Source: Afipia sp. GAS231
GTDB lineage: Bacteria > Pseudomonadota > Alphaproteobacteria > Rhizobiales > Xanthobacteraceae
DNA length: 64,000 nucleotides
Direction: 5' to 3'
Assembly (NCBI RefSeq): GCF_900103365.1
Contig: NZ_LT629703.1
Span: 2,604,001 to 2,668,000, forward strand
The notes beneath the pieces are model-generated. The model was not told the origin of the DNA. It saw only the letters and a program-made list of their open reading frames with translations, and did no database searches. Position 1 is the stretch's first letter, and each line of letters begins with the position of its first letter. Below are positions 25,936 through 36,188 of the stretch, one piece after another. A program made the position numbers and the translations under genes.

Positions 25936-27336
25936 TTACATCGCCTTGACGATGTTCTCGGTGACCTTCTTGGCGTCGCCGAGCAGCATCATGGTGTTGT
26001 CGCGGTAGAACAGGGGATTGTCGATGCCGGCATAGCCCGAGGCCAGCGAGCGCTTGATGAACATCACGGTGCCGGCCTTCCAGACCTGCAGCACCGGCAT
26101 GCCGTAGATCGGCGAGGTCTTGTCTTCCTCGGCGGCCGGGTTGGTGACGTCGTTGGCGCCGATCACGAAGGCAATGTCGGCCTGCGCGAATTCGGAGTTG
26201 ATGTCCTCGAGTTCGAACACCTCGTCGTAGGGCACGTTGGCTTCCGCCAGCAGCACGTTCATGTGGCCGGGCATGCGACCGGCGACCGGGTGAATCGCGT
26301 ACTTCACCTCGACGCCTTCCTTCTTCAGGAGGTCGCCCATTTCGCGCAGCGCGTGCTGGGCCTGCGCCACCGCCATGCCGTAGCCGGGCACGATGATGAC
26401 CTTCTGCGCGTTCTTCATGATGAACGCCGCATCGTCGGCCGAGCCGAGTTTGACGGGGCGCGCTTCGCCACCCGCACCTGCGCCGGCGGCGGCCGTCTCG
26501 CCGCCGAAACCGCCGAGGATGACCGAGATGAAGGACCGGTTCATCGCGTGGCACATGATGTAGGACAGGATCGCGCCGGATGAACCAACCAGGGCGCCGG
26601 TGATGATCAGCGCGGAGTTACCCAGCGTGAAGCCAATGCCGGCGGCGGCCCAGCCGGAATAGGAGTTCAGCATCGAGATCACGACCGGCATGTCGGCGCC
26701 GCCGATCGGGATGATCATCAGCACGCCGAGCGCCAGCGCGATGATGGTGATCAGCCAGAAGTCGAACGCGCTGCCGGACATTACGAGACCGACGATGAAG
26801 AACACCAGCGCCAGCGCCAGCGCGATGTTGATGTAATGACGCCCCGGCAGGATGATTGGCGCGCCGCTCATCCGCGCCGACAGTTTCAGGAATGCAATCA
26901 CCGAGCCGGTGAAGGTCAATGCGCCGATGGCGACGCCGAGCGACATTTCGACCAGGCTCTGCGCATGGATGTGGCCGGGCGTGCCGATGTCGAAGGCTTC
27001 CGGCGCATAGAACGCGCCGGCGGCCACCAGCACCGCGGCCATGCCGACCAGCGAGTGGAACGCGGCGACCAGTTCCGGCATCGAGGTCATCGGCACCCGC
27101 CGCGCAATCACGGCGCCGACCGAGCCGCCGATGGCGATGCCGAGGATGACCAGCAGCCAGGCCAGGCCGTCCGCTGGCGGATGGCCGGCGAGCGTGGTCA
27201 CGATCGCGATCGCCATGCCGGTCATGCCGAAGAAATTGCCCTGACGGGACGTCGCGGGGCTCGACAGCCCGCGCAGCGACAGGATGAACAGCACACCCGC
27301 CACGAGATAAAGAACTGCTGCCAGATTGGCGTTCAT
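25936..27336 (-). CDS. pntB: NAD(P) transhydrogenase subunit beta
   Basis: A 466-residue membrane subunit of proton-translocating transhydrogenase. The first two thirds carry about nine membrane helices; the C-terminal domain III binds NADP(H), with GYGMAVAQAQ and VIGANDVTNPAA visible. It uses the proton gradient to reduce NADP+ with NADH. Start at 27336 (MNANLAAVLY). Third gene of the pntAA-pntAB-pntB operon. Confidence 0.96.
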   Translation of the reverse strand: MNANLAAVLYLVAGVLFILSLRGLSSPATSRQGNFFGMTGMAIAIVTTLAGHPPADGLAWLLVILGIAIGGSVGAVIARRVPMTSMPELVAAFHSLVGMAAVLVAAGAFYAPEAFDIGTPGHIHAQSLVEMSLGVAIGALTFTGSVIAFLKLSARMSGAPIILPGRHYINIALALALVFFIVGLVMSGSAFDFWLITIIALALGVLMIIPIGGADMPVVISMLNSYSGWAAAGIGFTLGNSALIITGALVGSSGAILSYIMCHAMNRSFISVILGGFGGETAAAGAGAGGEARPVKLGSADDAAFIMKNAQKVIIVPGYGMAVAQAQHALREMGDLLKKEGVEVKYAIHPVAGRMPGHMNVLLAEANVPYDEVFELEDINSEFAQADIAFVIGANDVTNPAAEEDKTSPIYGMPVLQVWKAGTVMFIKRSLASGYAGIDNPLFYRDNTMMLLGDAKKVTENIVKAM

Positions 27337-27382
27337 CTCAGGTCCCCATTTGCCTTCGTCACCACGAGGTGCACGCCGATCA

Positions 27383-27700
27383 TTACTTGGCCTTCTTCTT
27401 GTACATCGCCAGCATGCGCTGGGTGACAAGGAAGCCGCCGAAAATATTCACGCAGGCGAAGATCAGCGCGATGAAGCCGAAGCCGCGCGCCCAGCCCGAG
27501 CCCGACGAGATCATGCCGACGCCGACCGCGAGCAGCGCGCCGACCACGATCACCGAGGAGATCGCGTTCGTCACCGACATCAGCGGCGTATGCAGCGCGG
27601 GCGTCACAGACCAGACCACGAAATAGCCGACGAACACGGCGAGGACGAAAATCGACAGCCGGAATACAAAGGGATCGACGACTTGGGCGATGTGCTCCAT
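27383..27700 (-). CDS. pntAB: NAD(P) transhydrogenase subunit alpha 2 (membrane part)
   Basis: A 105-residue protein with about three to four membrane helices, corresponding to the C-terminal membrane part of E. coli PntA. Motif [20 protein letters not shown] leads to [17 protein letters not shown], conserved in this subunit. In alphaproteobacteria PntA is split in two genes, as here. Start at 27700 lies 11 bases after the pntAA stop. Confidence 0.95.
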   Translation of the reverse strand: MEHIAQVVDPFVFRLSIFVLAVFVGYFVVWSVTPALHTPLMSVTNAISSVIVVGALLAVGVGMISSGSGWARGFGFIALIFACVNIFGGFLVTQRMLAMYKKKAK

Positions 27701-27711
27701 GGCTTCTCTCC

Positions 27712-28839
27712 TTACGCTTTCGGCTGGAAGTTCGGGTGGATGACGGCGCCGTCCTTGGTCAGTGCGGTGGCCTTCACCAGTTCGTCGTCCCACTTCACAT
27801 CGAGCGCCTTGGTGGTCTTATCCACCATGGTTTCGATGAAGTTGAACAAATTGCGCGCATAGAGGCTCGAGGCGGACTGCGCCACACGACCCGCGACATT
27901 GGTGTAGCCGACGATCTTGATGCCACCGACGTCTGCGACCTCACCGGCTTTGGCGCCCTCGACATTGCCGCCGCGCTCGACGGCGAGATCGACCAGCACC
28001 GAGCCGGGCTTCATCGACTTCACCATCTCGGCGCTGACGAGTTTTGGCGCCGGCCGCCCCGGGATCAGCGCGGTCGTGATCACGATGTCCTGCTTCTTGA
28101 CGTGCTCGGCGGTGAGCGCGGCCTGCTTGGCCTGGTACTCTTTCGACATTTCCTTGGCGTAGCCGCCGGCGGTCTGCGCGTTCTTGAATTCCTCGTCCTC
28201 GACCGCGAGGAATTTGGCGCCGAGCGATTCAACCTGTTCCTTGGTCGCCGGCCGCACGTCGGTCGCGGTGACGACGGCGCCAAGCCGGCGCGCGGTTGCA
28301 ATCGCCTGCAGGCCGGCAACGCCGACGCCCATCACGAAGACTTTTGCTGCCGGAATGGTGCCGGCCGCCGTCATCATCATCGGAAAGGCGCGGCCAAAAG
28401 CTTCCGCCGCCTCGATCACGGCGCGATAACCGGCAAGGTTGGCCTGGCTCGACAGCACGTCCATCACCTGCGCGCGGGTGATGCGCGGCATCAATTCCAT
28501 CGCAAACGCGGAGATGCCGGCATCTGCCATCGCCTTCAGCGCGGCATCGTTGCCGTAAGGGTCCATGATGGCGATGACCAGCGCGCCGCGCTTGTACTGT
28601 GCAAGCTCCGAAGCCTCCGGCCGCTTCACCTTGATGATGATATCGGCGTCCTTGAGCGCATCGGCGCTGACGGTGGCGCCGACCGCCGTGAATTCCGAAT
28701 CGGGCAGGCCCGACTTGATGCCCGCGCCCGGCTCGATCGCGATGTCGACGCCCAGCGCCTTGAATTTCTTCACGGTGTCGGGCGAAACGGCGACCCGCGG
28801 TTCGGACGGATCGATTTCCTTGGCAACGGCAATCTTCAT
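27712..28839 (-). CDS. pntAA: NAD(P) transhydrogenase subunit alpha 1 (NAD-binding)
   Basis: A 375-residue soluble subunit (domain I) that binds NAD(H). N-terminal [20 protein letters not shown] is typical; the Rossmann motif is [20 protein letters not shown]. It lacks the membrane part present in E. coli PntA, supplied here by the next gene. First gene of the operon. Upstream 136 bases separate it from the small oxidase-subunit gene. Confidence 0.96.
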   Translation of the reverse strand: MKIAVAKEIDPSEPRVAVSPDTVKKFKALGVDIAIEPGAGIKSGLPDSEFTAVGATVSADALKDADIIIKVKRPEASELAQYKRGALVIAIMDPYGNDAALKAMADAGISAFAMELMPRITRAQVMDVLSSQANLAGYRAVIEAAEAFGRAFPMMMTAAGTIPAAKVFVMGVGVAGLQAIATARRLGAVVTATDVRPATKEQVESLGAKFLAVEDEEFKNAQTAGGYAKEMSKEYQAKQAALTAEHVKKQDIVITTALIPGRPAPKLVSAEMVKSMKPGSVLVDLAVERGGNVEGAKAGEVADVGGIKIVGYTNVAGRVAQSASSLYARNLFNFIETMVDKTTKALDVKWDDELVKATALTKDGAVIHPNFQPKA

Positions 28840-28975
28840 GGGGCCTCCGGCGGCGCGAGGGGCGCGCGCGCAAGCAAACTAGCGTTATTTCCGCCAGCTA
28901 GGAAACCGGTTTCGCAACCGGATACGATGCAAATTTTCGGATCGCCGCCCTCAGGGCGGCGCAGCATGCGACCGA

Positions 28976-29128
28976 TCAGGTCAGGAAGAAGCCCATCAAG
29001 GCCACGATGATGACGACGGCCGCGGTGCCGTATTTGACCAGCGTGATGAAGCCTTCATAGGTCTGCTCATGGGCCGGATAGTCGTTGCCGTCGGCGGTGG
29101 TGTAGGCAACTTCGTTATGGTCAGCCAT
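28976..29128 (-). CDS. aa3-type cytochrome c oxidase subunit IV-like small protein
   Basis: A 50-residue protein translated directly from the minus strand. It starts MADHNEVAYTTADGNDYPAH, with EQTYEGFITLVKYG before a single membrane helix (TAAVVIIVALMGFFLT). This is the pattern of the small bacterial aa3 oxidase subunit IV family, which wraps around the oxidase core. Its oxidase genes are elsewhere. A short GC-rich hairpin (GCCGCCC/GGGCGGC, 28944-28960) lies just downstream. Confidence 0.85.
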   Translation of the reverse strand: MADHNEVAYTTADGNDYPAHEQTYEGFITLVKYGTAAVVIIVALMGFFLT

Positions 29129-29224
29129 CGGTATCCCCAGTCAAAGATCGAAATCTGGCGTGGAAATAGCGCAAAGCGCCTGCAAGGGCAACGCCGGACC
29201 GGGCCGGATTCCTCTGCTTTCGGG

Positions 29225-29611
29225 TCATTCGGCAGGCCAATTGTCACGGATCCAGCGGGTCAGGCCTTCTTCGTTCACCTCGCCGGCTGCCACGGCAAGG
29301 ATCATGGCGGTGGCGTTTTCAGGCGGCACGAGAAAGTCGATGTCGTTGAGGCCCAGAAATACGATGAGCGAGCCGAAAGCTGCGCGCTTGTTTCCATCGA
29401 CAAACGGATGATTGCGGGCGATGCCGAAGACATACGCTGCCGCAAGCGCCGCCAGATCGGTTTCTCCATAGGTGAACTTATTGATGGGACGGCCCAGCGC
29501 CGATTCCAGCATACCCTGGTCGCGAATACCGTCCGGTCCTCCAAACAGCGCAAGCTGCTCGGCATGGAGATCAATCAAGATCTCCACGTCCAACCAGATC
29601 GGCTCGTTCAT
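29225..29611 (-). CDS. doc: Doc-type toxin (death-on-curing, Fic fold)
   Basis: A 128-residue protein. The Fic/Doc catalytic motif HPFVDGNKR is intact at residues 68-76. The N-terminus IDLHAEQLALFGG and the GIRDQGMLESALGRP segment are standard for the Doc family, whose members phosphorylate EF-Tu and halt translation. Its ATG overlaps the antitoxin stop (ATGA). The intact motif suggests an active toxin held in check by the upstream gene. Confidence 0.92.
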   Translation of the reverse strand: MNEPIWLDVEILIDLHAEQLALFGGPDGIRDQGMLESALGRPINKFTYGETDLAALAAAYVFGIARNHPFVDGNKRAAFGSLIVFLGLNDIDFLVPPENATAMILAVAAGEVNEEGLTRWIRDNWPAE

Positions 29612-29889
29612 TTTGCGAGCGCCTTATAGGTATCGGCGTAAGTGCTGAACGAGCGCCGGGCGATTTCCATCGCCTTGGCGTGCTTCGGATCATAGGGCGA
29701 GAGCTTTATGCCTCGCTCCGTCTGTTCGACGATATGGAGCTTGTCGCCTTCCTTCAATTTAAGCCGGGACAAGACCTCCTTGGACAAAATGAGCCCGAGC
29801 GAATTCCCGATCTTCTTGATTTGAAGGGCATTGTCCTCAAGCTTGTATTCGCGAGGGGCCTCGCTCATCCCGGTGGGCTTTTTGGTCAT
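29608..29889 (-). CDS. AbrB/MazE-type antitoxin paired with Doc
   Basis: A 93-residue protein. The central part is a swapped-hairpin AbrB DNA-binding domain (LQIKKIGNSLGLILSKEVL), and the C-terminal 25 residues (KAMEIARRSFSTYADTYKAL) are the likely toxin-binding helix. The classic Doc partner is Phd; here it is an AbrB-type protein. Start at 29889 has a GGAG site. A perfect inverted repeat just upstream is the probable operator for autoregulation. Confidence 0.88.
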   Translation of the reverse strand: MTKKPTGMSEAPREYKLEDNALQIKKIGNSLGLILSKEVLSRLKLKEGDKLHIVEQTERGIKLSPYDPKHAKAMEIARRSFSTYADTYKALAK

Positions 29890-29901
29890 GGTACCAACTC
29901 C

Positions 29902-29920
29902 GTTATACAAAACGTATAAC
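29902..29920 (-). promoter_or_regulatory. Inverted-repeat operator of the antitoxin-toxin operon
   Basis: GTTATAC at 29902-29908 and GTATAAC at 29914-29920 are perfect inverted arms with a 5-base spacer, 12 bases upstream of the antitoxin start. On the minus strand the arm also resembles a -10 hexamer, so the binding of an AbrB-Doc complex would block transcription. This is the usual autoregulatory layout. Confidence 0.7.
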
Positions 29921-29966
29921 AGAATTTGGCGCCACGTTCAACAAATGTTTTACGCCCCTAGCCGTC

Positions 29967-31826
29967 TCAGCCCATCGCCTCCAGCTCGTCGATCATGCCG
30001 GCGATCACCGACAACCCGCCGTCCCAGAATTTGGGGTCCTTGGCGTCCAGCCCGAATGGCCTGAGCAGCTCGGAATAGTGCTTGGTGCCGCCGGCCGCGA
30101 GCATCGCCAGATAACGCTCGGCAAAGCCCTCGGCGGCATTCTCGTAGACCGCATACAGCGAATTCACCAGGCAGTCGCCGAACGCATAGGCGTAGACGTA
30201 GAACGGCGAATGGATGAAGTGCGGGATATACATCCAGAAGTTCTCGTATCCCGGCCGGATGTCGATTGCGGGTCCAAGGCTCTCGCCTTGCACGCTGAGC
30301 CAGATCTCGCCGATGCGCTGCGCGGTCAATTCGCCGTTCTTGCGTTCGGTGTGGATGGCACGCTCGAACGAATAGAACGCGACCTGCCGCACCACGGTGT
30401 TGATCATGTCCTCGACCTTGCCGGCAAGCAGCGCCTGGCGCTGCTTGGCATTCTTGGTCTCCGACAACAGCCGCCGGAAGGTCAGCATCTCGCCGAACAC
30501 GCTGGCGGTTTCCGCCAGCGTCAGCGGCGTCGGCGCCATCAGCGCGCCGTTCTTCGCCGCCAGCACCTGATGCACGCCATGCCCGAGTTCATGCGCCAGC
30601 GTCATCACGTCGCGCGGCTTGCCCTGGTAGTTCATCAGCACGTAGGGGTGCGCCGACGGCGTGGTCGGGTGCGAGAACGCACCGGGCGCCTTGCCGGGCC
30701 GCACCGGCGCGTCGATCCAGCGGTCGGTGAAAAACCGCTCGGCGATATCGGCCATCTCGCCGGAGAAGCCGCGATACGCCGTCAGCACCATCTTCTGCGC
30801 CTCCGGCCAGGCAATGGTGCCGGTCGCCGCGAACGGCAGCGGCGCGTTGCGATCCCAATGCGCGAGCTTCTTCTTTTTGAACCAGCCGGCTTTCAGGTTG
30901 TAATACCGGTGCGACAGCCGCGGATAGGCCGCGCGAACCGAGCTGACCAGGGCATCGACGACCTCACACTCGACGCGGTTGTTGAGATGGCGGGAATCCG
31001 CCACGTCCTGAAAACCGCGCCAGCGATCGGAAATCTCCTTGTCCTTGGCGAGCGTGTTGGTGATGAGCGCAAAGGTCCGCTCATTGTCCTTGAAAGTCTT
31101 CGCCAGCGCCTGCGCCGCCGTCTTGCGCTTTTCCGGCGCGCGGTCCTGCAACAGGTTCAGCGTCGGCTCGATCGCCAGCTCCTTAGCCCCGACCTTGAAG
31201 CGCAGTCCCGAAATGGTCTGGTCGAACAGCCGGTTCCAGGCGGCGTAACCGCTCTGCGATTTTTCGTGAAACAACTGCTCGACGCGATCTTCGAGCTGGT
31301 ACGGCTTGTCCTTGCGCAGGTCCTCGAGCCACGGCCGGTAATGTCCGAGTTCGGGGGTCTGCATCGCGCGCTCGATCACGGCATCGTCAACACGGTTGAG
31401 TTCGAGCGCGAAGAACAGCAGGTGCAATGAGGCTGCCGTCAGCCGCTCGGAAACGTCGCCGTAAAATTTGGAGATCGCCGGATCGACGCTGTCGCCGGCA
31501 TGGACGAGTCCCGCATAGGAGCCGAGCCGGCCGGCAAGATCGTCGATCGCCTCATAGCGCCGGACCACCCCGGCAAGCCAGCGGCCGCCGTCTTCGCCTG
31601 CGGCATTTTCCGCCAGCTTTCCCTTGTAGTCGGTCTCAAACGCGACGCAATCTGCATCCATCTTTTCCAGGTCGCGCGCGATCTCGGGCGCGTCAATGCC
31701 GGAATAAAGGTCGGCCAGATTCCACTCCGGCAGTTTTGCCGTTTTGGATTTCGGCGCCGAAGTTTTGGCGATTTTCCTGTCGGCTTTTTTGGCGATCGGT
31801 TTTCGTTGAGCGGAGCGCGAGGTCAT
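29967..31826 (-). CDS. pepF: Oligoendopeptidase F (M3 family zinc peptidase)
   Basis: A 619-residue cytoplasmic peptidase. The zinc site is HELGHGVHQ in LAHELGHGVHQVLA, and PYVLMNYQGKPRDVM precedes it, as in M3B oligoendopeptidases. The first 30 residues are a Lys-rich extension. It degrades short peptides of about 7-17 residues in characterised relatives. It diverges from the NtrC-type regulator, sharing 139 bases. Confidence 0.93.
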   Translation of the reverse strand: MTSRSAQRKPIAKKADRKIAKTSAPKSKTAKLPEWNLADLYSGIDAPEIARDLEKMDADCVAFETDYKGKLAENAAGEDGGRWLAGVVRRYEAIDDLAGRLGSYAGLVHAGDSVDPAISKFYGDVSERLTAASLHLLFFALELNRVDDAVIERAMQTPELGHYRPWLEDLRKDKPYQLEDRVEQLFHEKSQSGYAAWNRLFDQTISGLRFKVGAKELAIEPTLNLLQDRAPEKRKTAAQALAKTFKDNERTFALITNTLAKDKEISDRWRGFQDVADSRHLNNRVECEVVDALVSSVRAAYPRLSHRYYNLKAGWFKKKKLAHWDRNAPLPFAATGTIAWPEAQKMVLTAYRGFSGEMADIAERFFTDRWIDAPVRPGKAPGAFSHPTTPSAHPYVLMNYQGKPRDVMTLAHELGHGVHQVLAAKNGALMAPTPLTLAETASVFGEMLTFRRLLSETKNAKQRQALLAGKVEDMINTVVRQVAFYSFERAIHTERKNGELTAQRIGEIWLSVQGESLGPAIDIRPGYENFWMYIPHFIHSPFYVYAYAFGDCLVNSLYAVYENAAEGFAERYLAMLAAGGTKHYSELLRPFGLDAKDPKFWDGGLSVIAGMIDELEAMG

Positions 31827-31891
31827 CTTGTTCGAAACCTGTGTTCAGTCATTAAGGTTATGTCGGCGGAAACAGACCGGGACGGCAACAT

Positions 31892-31906
31892 TTAAGAGTG
31901 CGTTAA
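31892..31906 (+). promoter_or_regulatory. CtrA-like box upstream of the NtrC-type regulator
   Basis: TTAA at 31892-31895, seven bases, then TTAA at 31903-31906: TTAA-N7-TTAA, the core of the CtrA binding site of alphaproteobacteria. It lies 60 bases before the regulator ATG and 66 bases before the pepF start on the other strand, so it could act on either. A single site match by pattern. Confidence 0.45.
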
Positions 31907-31965
31907 TCGGCATCGGCGAGAGTGCCCCGATTCGAGACAGATAGTCGTAACGAGTGGGGAAAACC

Positions 31966-33462
<1,497 letters not shown>

Positions 33463-33465
<3 letters not shown>

Positions 33466-33494
33466 ACGAAGCGCAATTTGAACGGAGCGCAATT
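33463..33494. repeat. 16-base tandem duplication spanning the regulator stop codon
   Basis: TGAACGAAGCGCAATT (33463-33478) is followed at once by TGAACGGAGCGCAATT (33479-33494), one mismatch. The first copy begins with the regulator's TGA stop. If translation slipped past it, a second in-register TGA would not occur in frame. Looks like a recent slippage duplication. Confidence 0.7.
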
Positions 33495-33817
33495 GTGGCG
33501 CTCAAGTGGCAAAGATCACCGACGAATCAAACGCATGGGTGATTCGGGAACCTTTGAACCGTGGCTTGCCGGTGACAGACAAACGACGGGCGGCGTGGCA
33601 AAACCTCGCCACCCAAATACGACTGGGGTGTTCTAGGTCAGTTTGTCGTGAGTTGCCCCGTATGGCGCTGGCTGCATCATGGGGGCGCATGTATCGTCTG
33701 CGTTGACTCGTTGCGTGCAGGCGTACCGACAAAACCGGACGCTCGCGCGCAAGCTGTGACCAACGATAGAAAACGACTGTTCCATGCCGGGGCAGTTTCG
33801 CCCAAGGGGGTGTGACG
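33466..33817. other. Intergenic region upstream of the L,D-transpeptidase
   Basis: 352 bases without a supported gene. It holds the second unit of the tandem duplication at its left end and, at 33804-33810, the AAGGGGG ribosome binding site of the next gene. A 66-residue frame at 33506 shows no family features. A promoter for the transpeptidase must lie here, but none stands out. Confidence 0.5.
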
Positions 33818-35935
33818 ATGCGTGACTGTTCGACCAACCGTGCTGGATTTGACCGCGTCTTGATGGCCGTCGCGGCAACCTTCCTCGCGGTTTCCGCGAC
33901 CTCGGCTCTGGCAGCCCAGTCGGACACGCCGCGCGCCAGTGCCGCCGAGCTCGCAATCGATGCGGCAGTCCCTCGTCCCGAACCCGCGAACGTCCCGCCG
34001 CCCTCGGCCGGCGATTTCAAGACCGATACCACCGCGTCGGTACCCGATGCAGTAAAGGCGACCGAGCCGAGCACCGCCGCAAAGGCAGTCGAGCCCAAGA
34101 TTGAAGCCAAGCCGGCTGAAGTCGTTACGACGCCGGCCGCCACGACCAACGACACCGCGACGCCGCCGGCTGCGACCGCCACGGCACCCGCCGCCGAGCC
34201 GGTGAAGGCTGCGAGCAATGTGGCCCCGGCCGATCAGCCGGTCGCCGACAAACTGCGCGACATGTTCGGCGGCAAGTCGATGCGCTATTTCGACCGCAAG
34301 GCAGAACGCGCGGCCGTCGAGAAGTTCTACTCGACCCGCGAATACGCGCCACTGTGGACCCAGGCGGGTCAATTGACCGCCAGCGCCAAGGGCGTGATTG
34401 CCCGGCTGAAGGACGCTGCCGCCGAAGGCTTGAACGCAGCCGACTATCCGCTGCCGGATTTCGCGGCTGCCACCTCGCCGGACCAGCTCGCCGACGCCGA
34501 TCTGAAGCTGACCGACAGCATGCTGGACTATGCGCGCCAGGCGCAGAGCGGCCGCATGCACTGGTCGCAGGTTTCGGCCGACATTCAATATCCCGAGCAT
34601 CCGACCGATACCGCCGAAGTGCTGGCCAACATCTCGACCGCCAAGGACGCTTCCGCAGCACTCGACAGCTACAACCCGCCGCACAAGCTCTACAAGGAAC
34701 TGAAGGCGAAGCTCGCCGAATTGCGCGGCCTGGGCGATGGGCCGGTGGTGCAGATCGCCGACGGTCCGGCGCTGGCGTTCAAGGCCGGCACCAAGAAGCA
34801 GCCGGGTGTCGCGGTGGAAGATCCGCGCGTGCCGCAACTGCGCGCCAAGCTCGGCATCACCGAGAACGCCGACGACACCCATTACGACGCCAAGGTCGCC
34901 GAGGCGGTGCGCAAATTCCAGGAGAGCGCCGAGCTGAAGCCCACCGGCGTGCTCGACGAGCGCACCGTCAAGGCGATCAACAGCCCGAAGCGTGACAGGC
35001 AGATCGACACCGTCATCGTCAACATGGAGCGCTGGCGCTGGCTGCCGCGCCAGCTTGGCGCGTCGAATATGGGCAACGCGTACGTCATCCTGAACATTCC
35101 GGACTACACGCTGAAGGTGATGCAGAACGGCGCCCAGGTCTGGACCACCCGCGTGGTGACCGGAAAGCCGGGCCAGCACGCCACGCCGCTGCTGACGGAA
35201 ACGATGAAGTACATCACCGTCAACCCGACCTGGAACGTACCGCCCTCGATCGTCTACGGCGAATACCTGCCGGCCTTGCAGCAGGACCCGACCGTACTGC
35301 AGCGCATGGGCCTCAAGCTCGAGCGTAACAGCGACGGCAGCATCCACATTTCGCAGCCGCCCGGCGAGGCCAACGCGCTCGGCCGTATCCGCTTCAACTT
35401 CCCGAACAAGTTCCTGGTCTATCAGCACGACACCCCGGACAAGAACCTGTTCGCCAAGGAAGACCGCGCCTTCAGCCACGGCTGCATGCGGGTGCAGTAT
35501 CCGGATCAGTACGCCGCGACGCTGCTGGGCATCGCCATGCCGGAGAAGAACTACACGCCGGAAAAAATCCGCAGCATGTACGGCTCGGGCGAGATTGATC
35601 TCAAGTTCCCGACGCCGATCCCGGTCAACATCACCTACCAGACCGCGTTCGTGGACGACGCCGGCAAGCTGCAGATCCGCAAGGACGTCTATGGCCGCGA
35701 CGCCACCATGCTGTCGCTGCTCAAGGGCGGCCGCAGCAAGGATCTGGAAAACATGGTCGCACATTCGCAGCCCGGCTACGCGCGCCCGGCGGGCTCCACC
35801 CTGCCGCCCGGCGTCAGCTTCGCCAGCGACACCTCTTCTTCCGGTCCGTCGTTCTTCGAACGGCTGTTCGGGGGTGGCCAGCGGACGCCGCCCGCACCGA
35901 TCGGCCGCAAGCCGCAGCGGGTTATCACCCGTTAA
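33818..35935 (+). CDS. L,D-transpeptidase (YcbB/LdtD-like) with peptidoglycan-binding domain
   Basis: A 705-residue exported enzyme that forms 3-3 cross-links in peptidoglycan. A signal peptide ends near residue 34 (SATSALAAQ). A Pro/Ala/Thr-rich region follows, then a PG-binding helical domain (AKVAEAVRKFQESAELKPTG) and the YkuD catalytic domain with AFSHGCMRVQYPDQ, including the active Cys and His. Start at 33818 with AAGGGGG at seven bases; GTG at 33812 is too close to the site. The next gene encodes a likely endopeptidase for these cross-links. Confidence 0.92.
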   Translation: MRDCSTNRAGFDRVLMAVAATFLAVSATSALAAQSDTPRASAAELAIDAAVPRPEPANVPPPSAGDFKTDTTASVPDAVKATEPSTAAKAVEPKIEAKPAEVVTTPAATTNDTATPPAATATAPAAEPVKAASNVAPADQPVADKLRDMFGGKSMRYFDRKAERAAVEKFYSTREYAPLWTQAGQLTASAKGVIARLKDAAAEGLNAADYPLPDFAAATSPDQLADADLKLTDSMLDYARQAQSGRMHWSQVSADIQYPEHPTDTAEVLANISTAKDASAALDSYNPPHKLYKELKAKLAELRGLGDGPVVQIADGPALAFKAGTKKQPGVAVEDPRVPQLRAKLGITENADDTHYDAKVAEAVRKFQESAELKPTGVLDERTVKAINSPKRDRQIDTVIVNMERWRWLPRQLGASNMGNAYVILNIPDYTLKVMQNGAQVWTTRVVTGKPGQHATPLLTETMKYITVNPTWNVPPSIVYGEYLPALQQDPTVLQRMGLKLERNSDGSIHISQPPGEANALGRIRFNFPNKFLVYQHDTPDKNLFAKEDRAFSHGCMRVQYPDQYAATLLGIAMPEKNYTPEKIRSMYGSGEIDLKFPTPIPVNITYQTAFVDDAGKLQIRKDVYGRDATMLSLLKGGRSKDLENMVAHSQPGYARPAGSTLPPGVSFASDTSSSGPSFFERLFGGGQRTPPAPIGRKPQRVITR

Positions 35936-35975
35936 TCCTCAGCTCCGGCAGGGGCTTGGAATTCCGAACGAAATC

Positions 35976-36006
35976 AACGGCCTCGCCTCTCGGGCGAGGC
36001 CGTTTA
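35976..36006 (+). terminator. Rho-independent terminator after the L,D-transpeptidase
   Basis: AACGGCCTCGCC at 35976-35987 pairs with GGCGAGGCCGTT at 35993-36004 across a five-base loop, ending in a short TTTA. It follows the transpeptidase stop by 40 bases and suggests that the next gene has its own promoter. Confidence 0.75.
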
Positions 36007-36188
36007 CGTTAACCATTATCCATCTCGAATTCAGCACAGGGCACTTTTTCGCCATAGTCCACGGGTTAGGTTATCGCTTGCTTGGGGGCGGGACGGTAAG
36101 CTTCGGTTAACCCTCCCGCTTTAAGAAAGCGTTCACCTTCTTTCGCTGGGGAAAGGCGAAGGAAATCACTGAGCGCTCGTTCGACTGG

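Noticed and set aside
33677..35764. A 695-codon minus-strand frame opposite the L,D-transpeptidase
   Set aside because: Antisense shadow; the plus-strand gene carries HGCMRV, a signal peptide and a good ribosome binding site.
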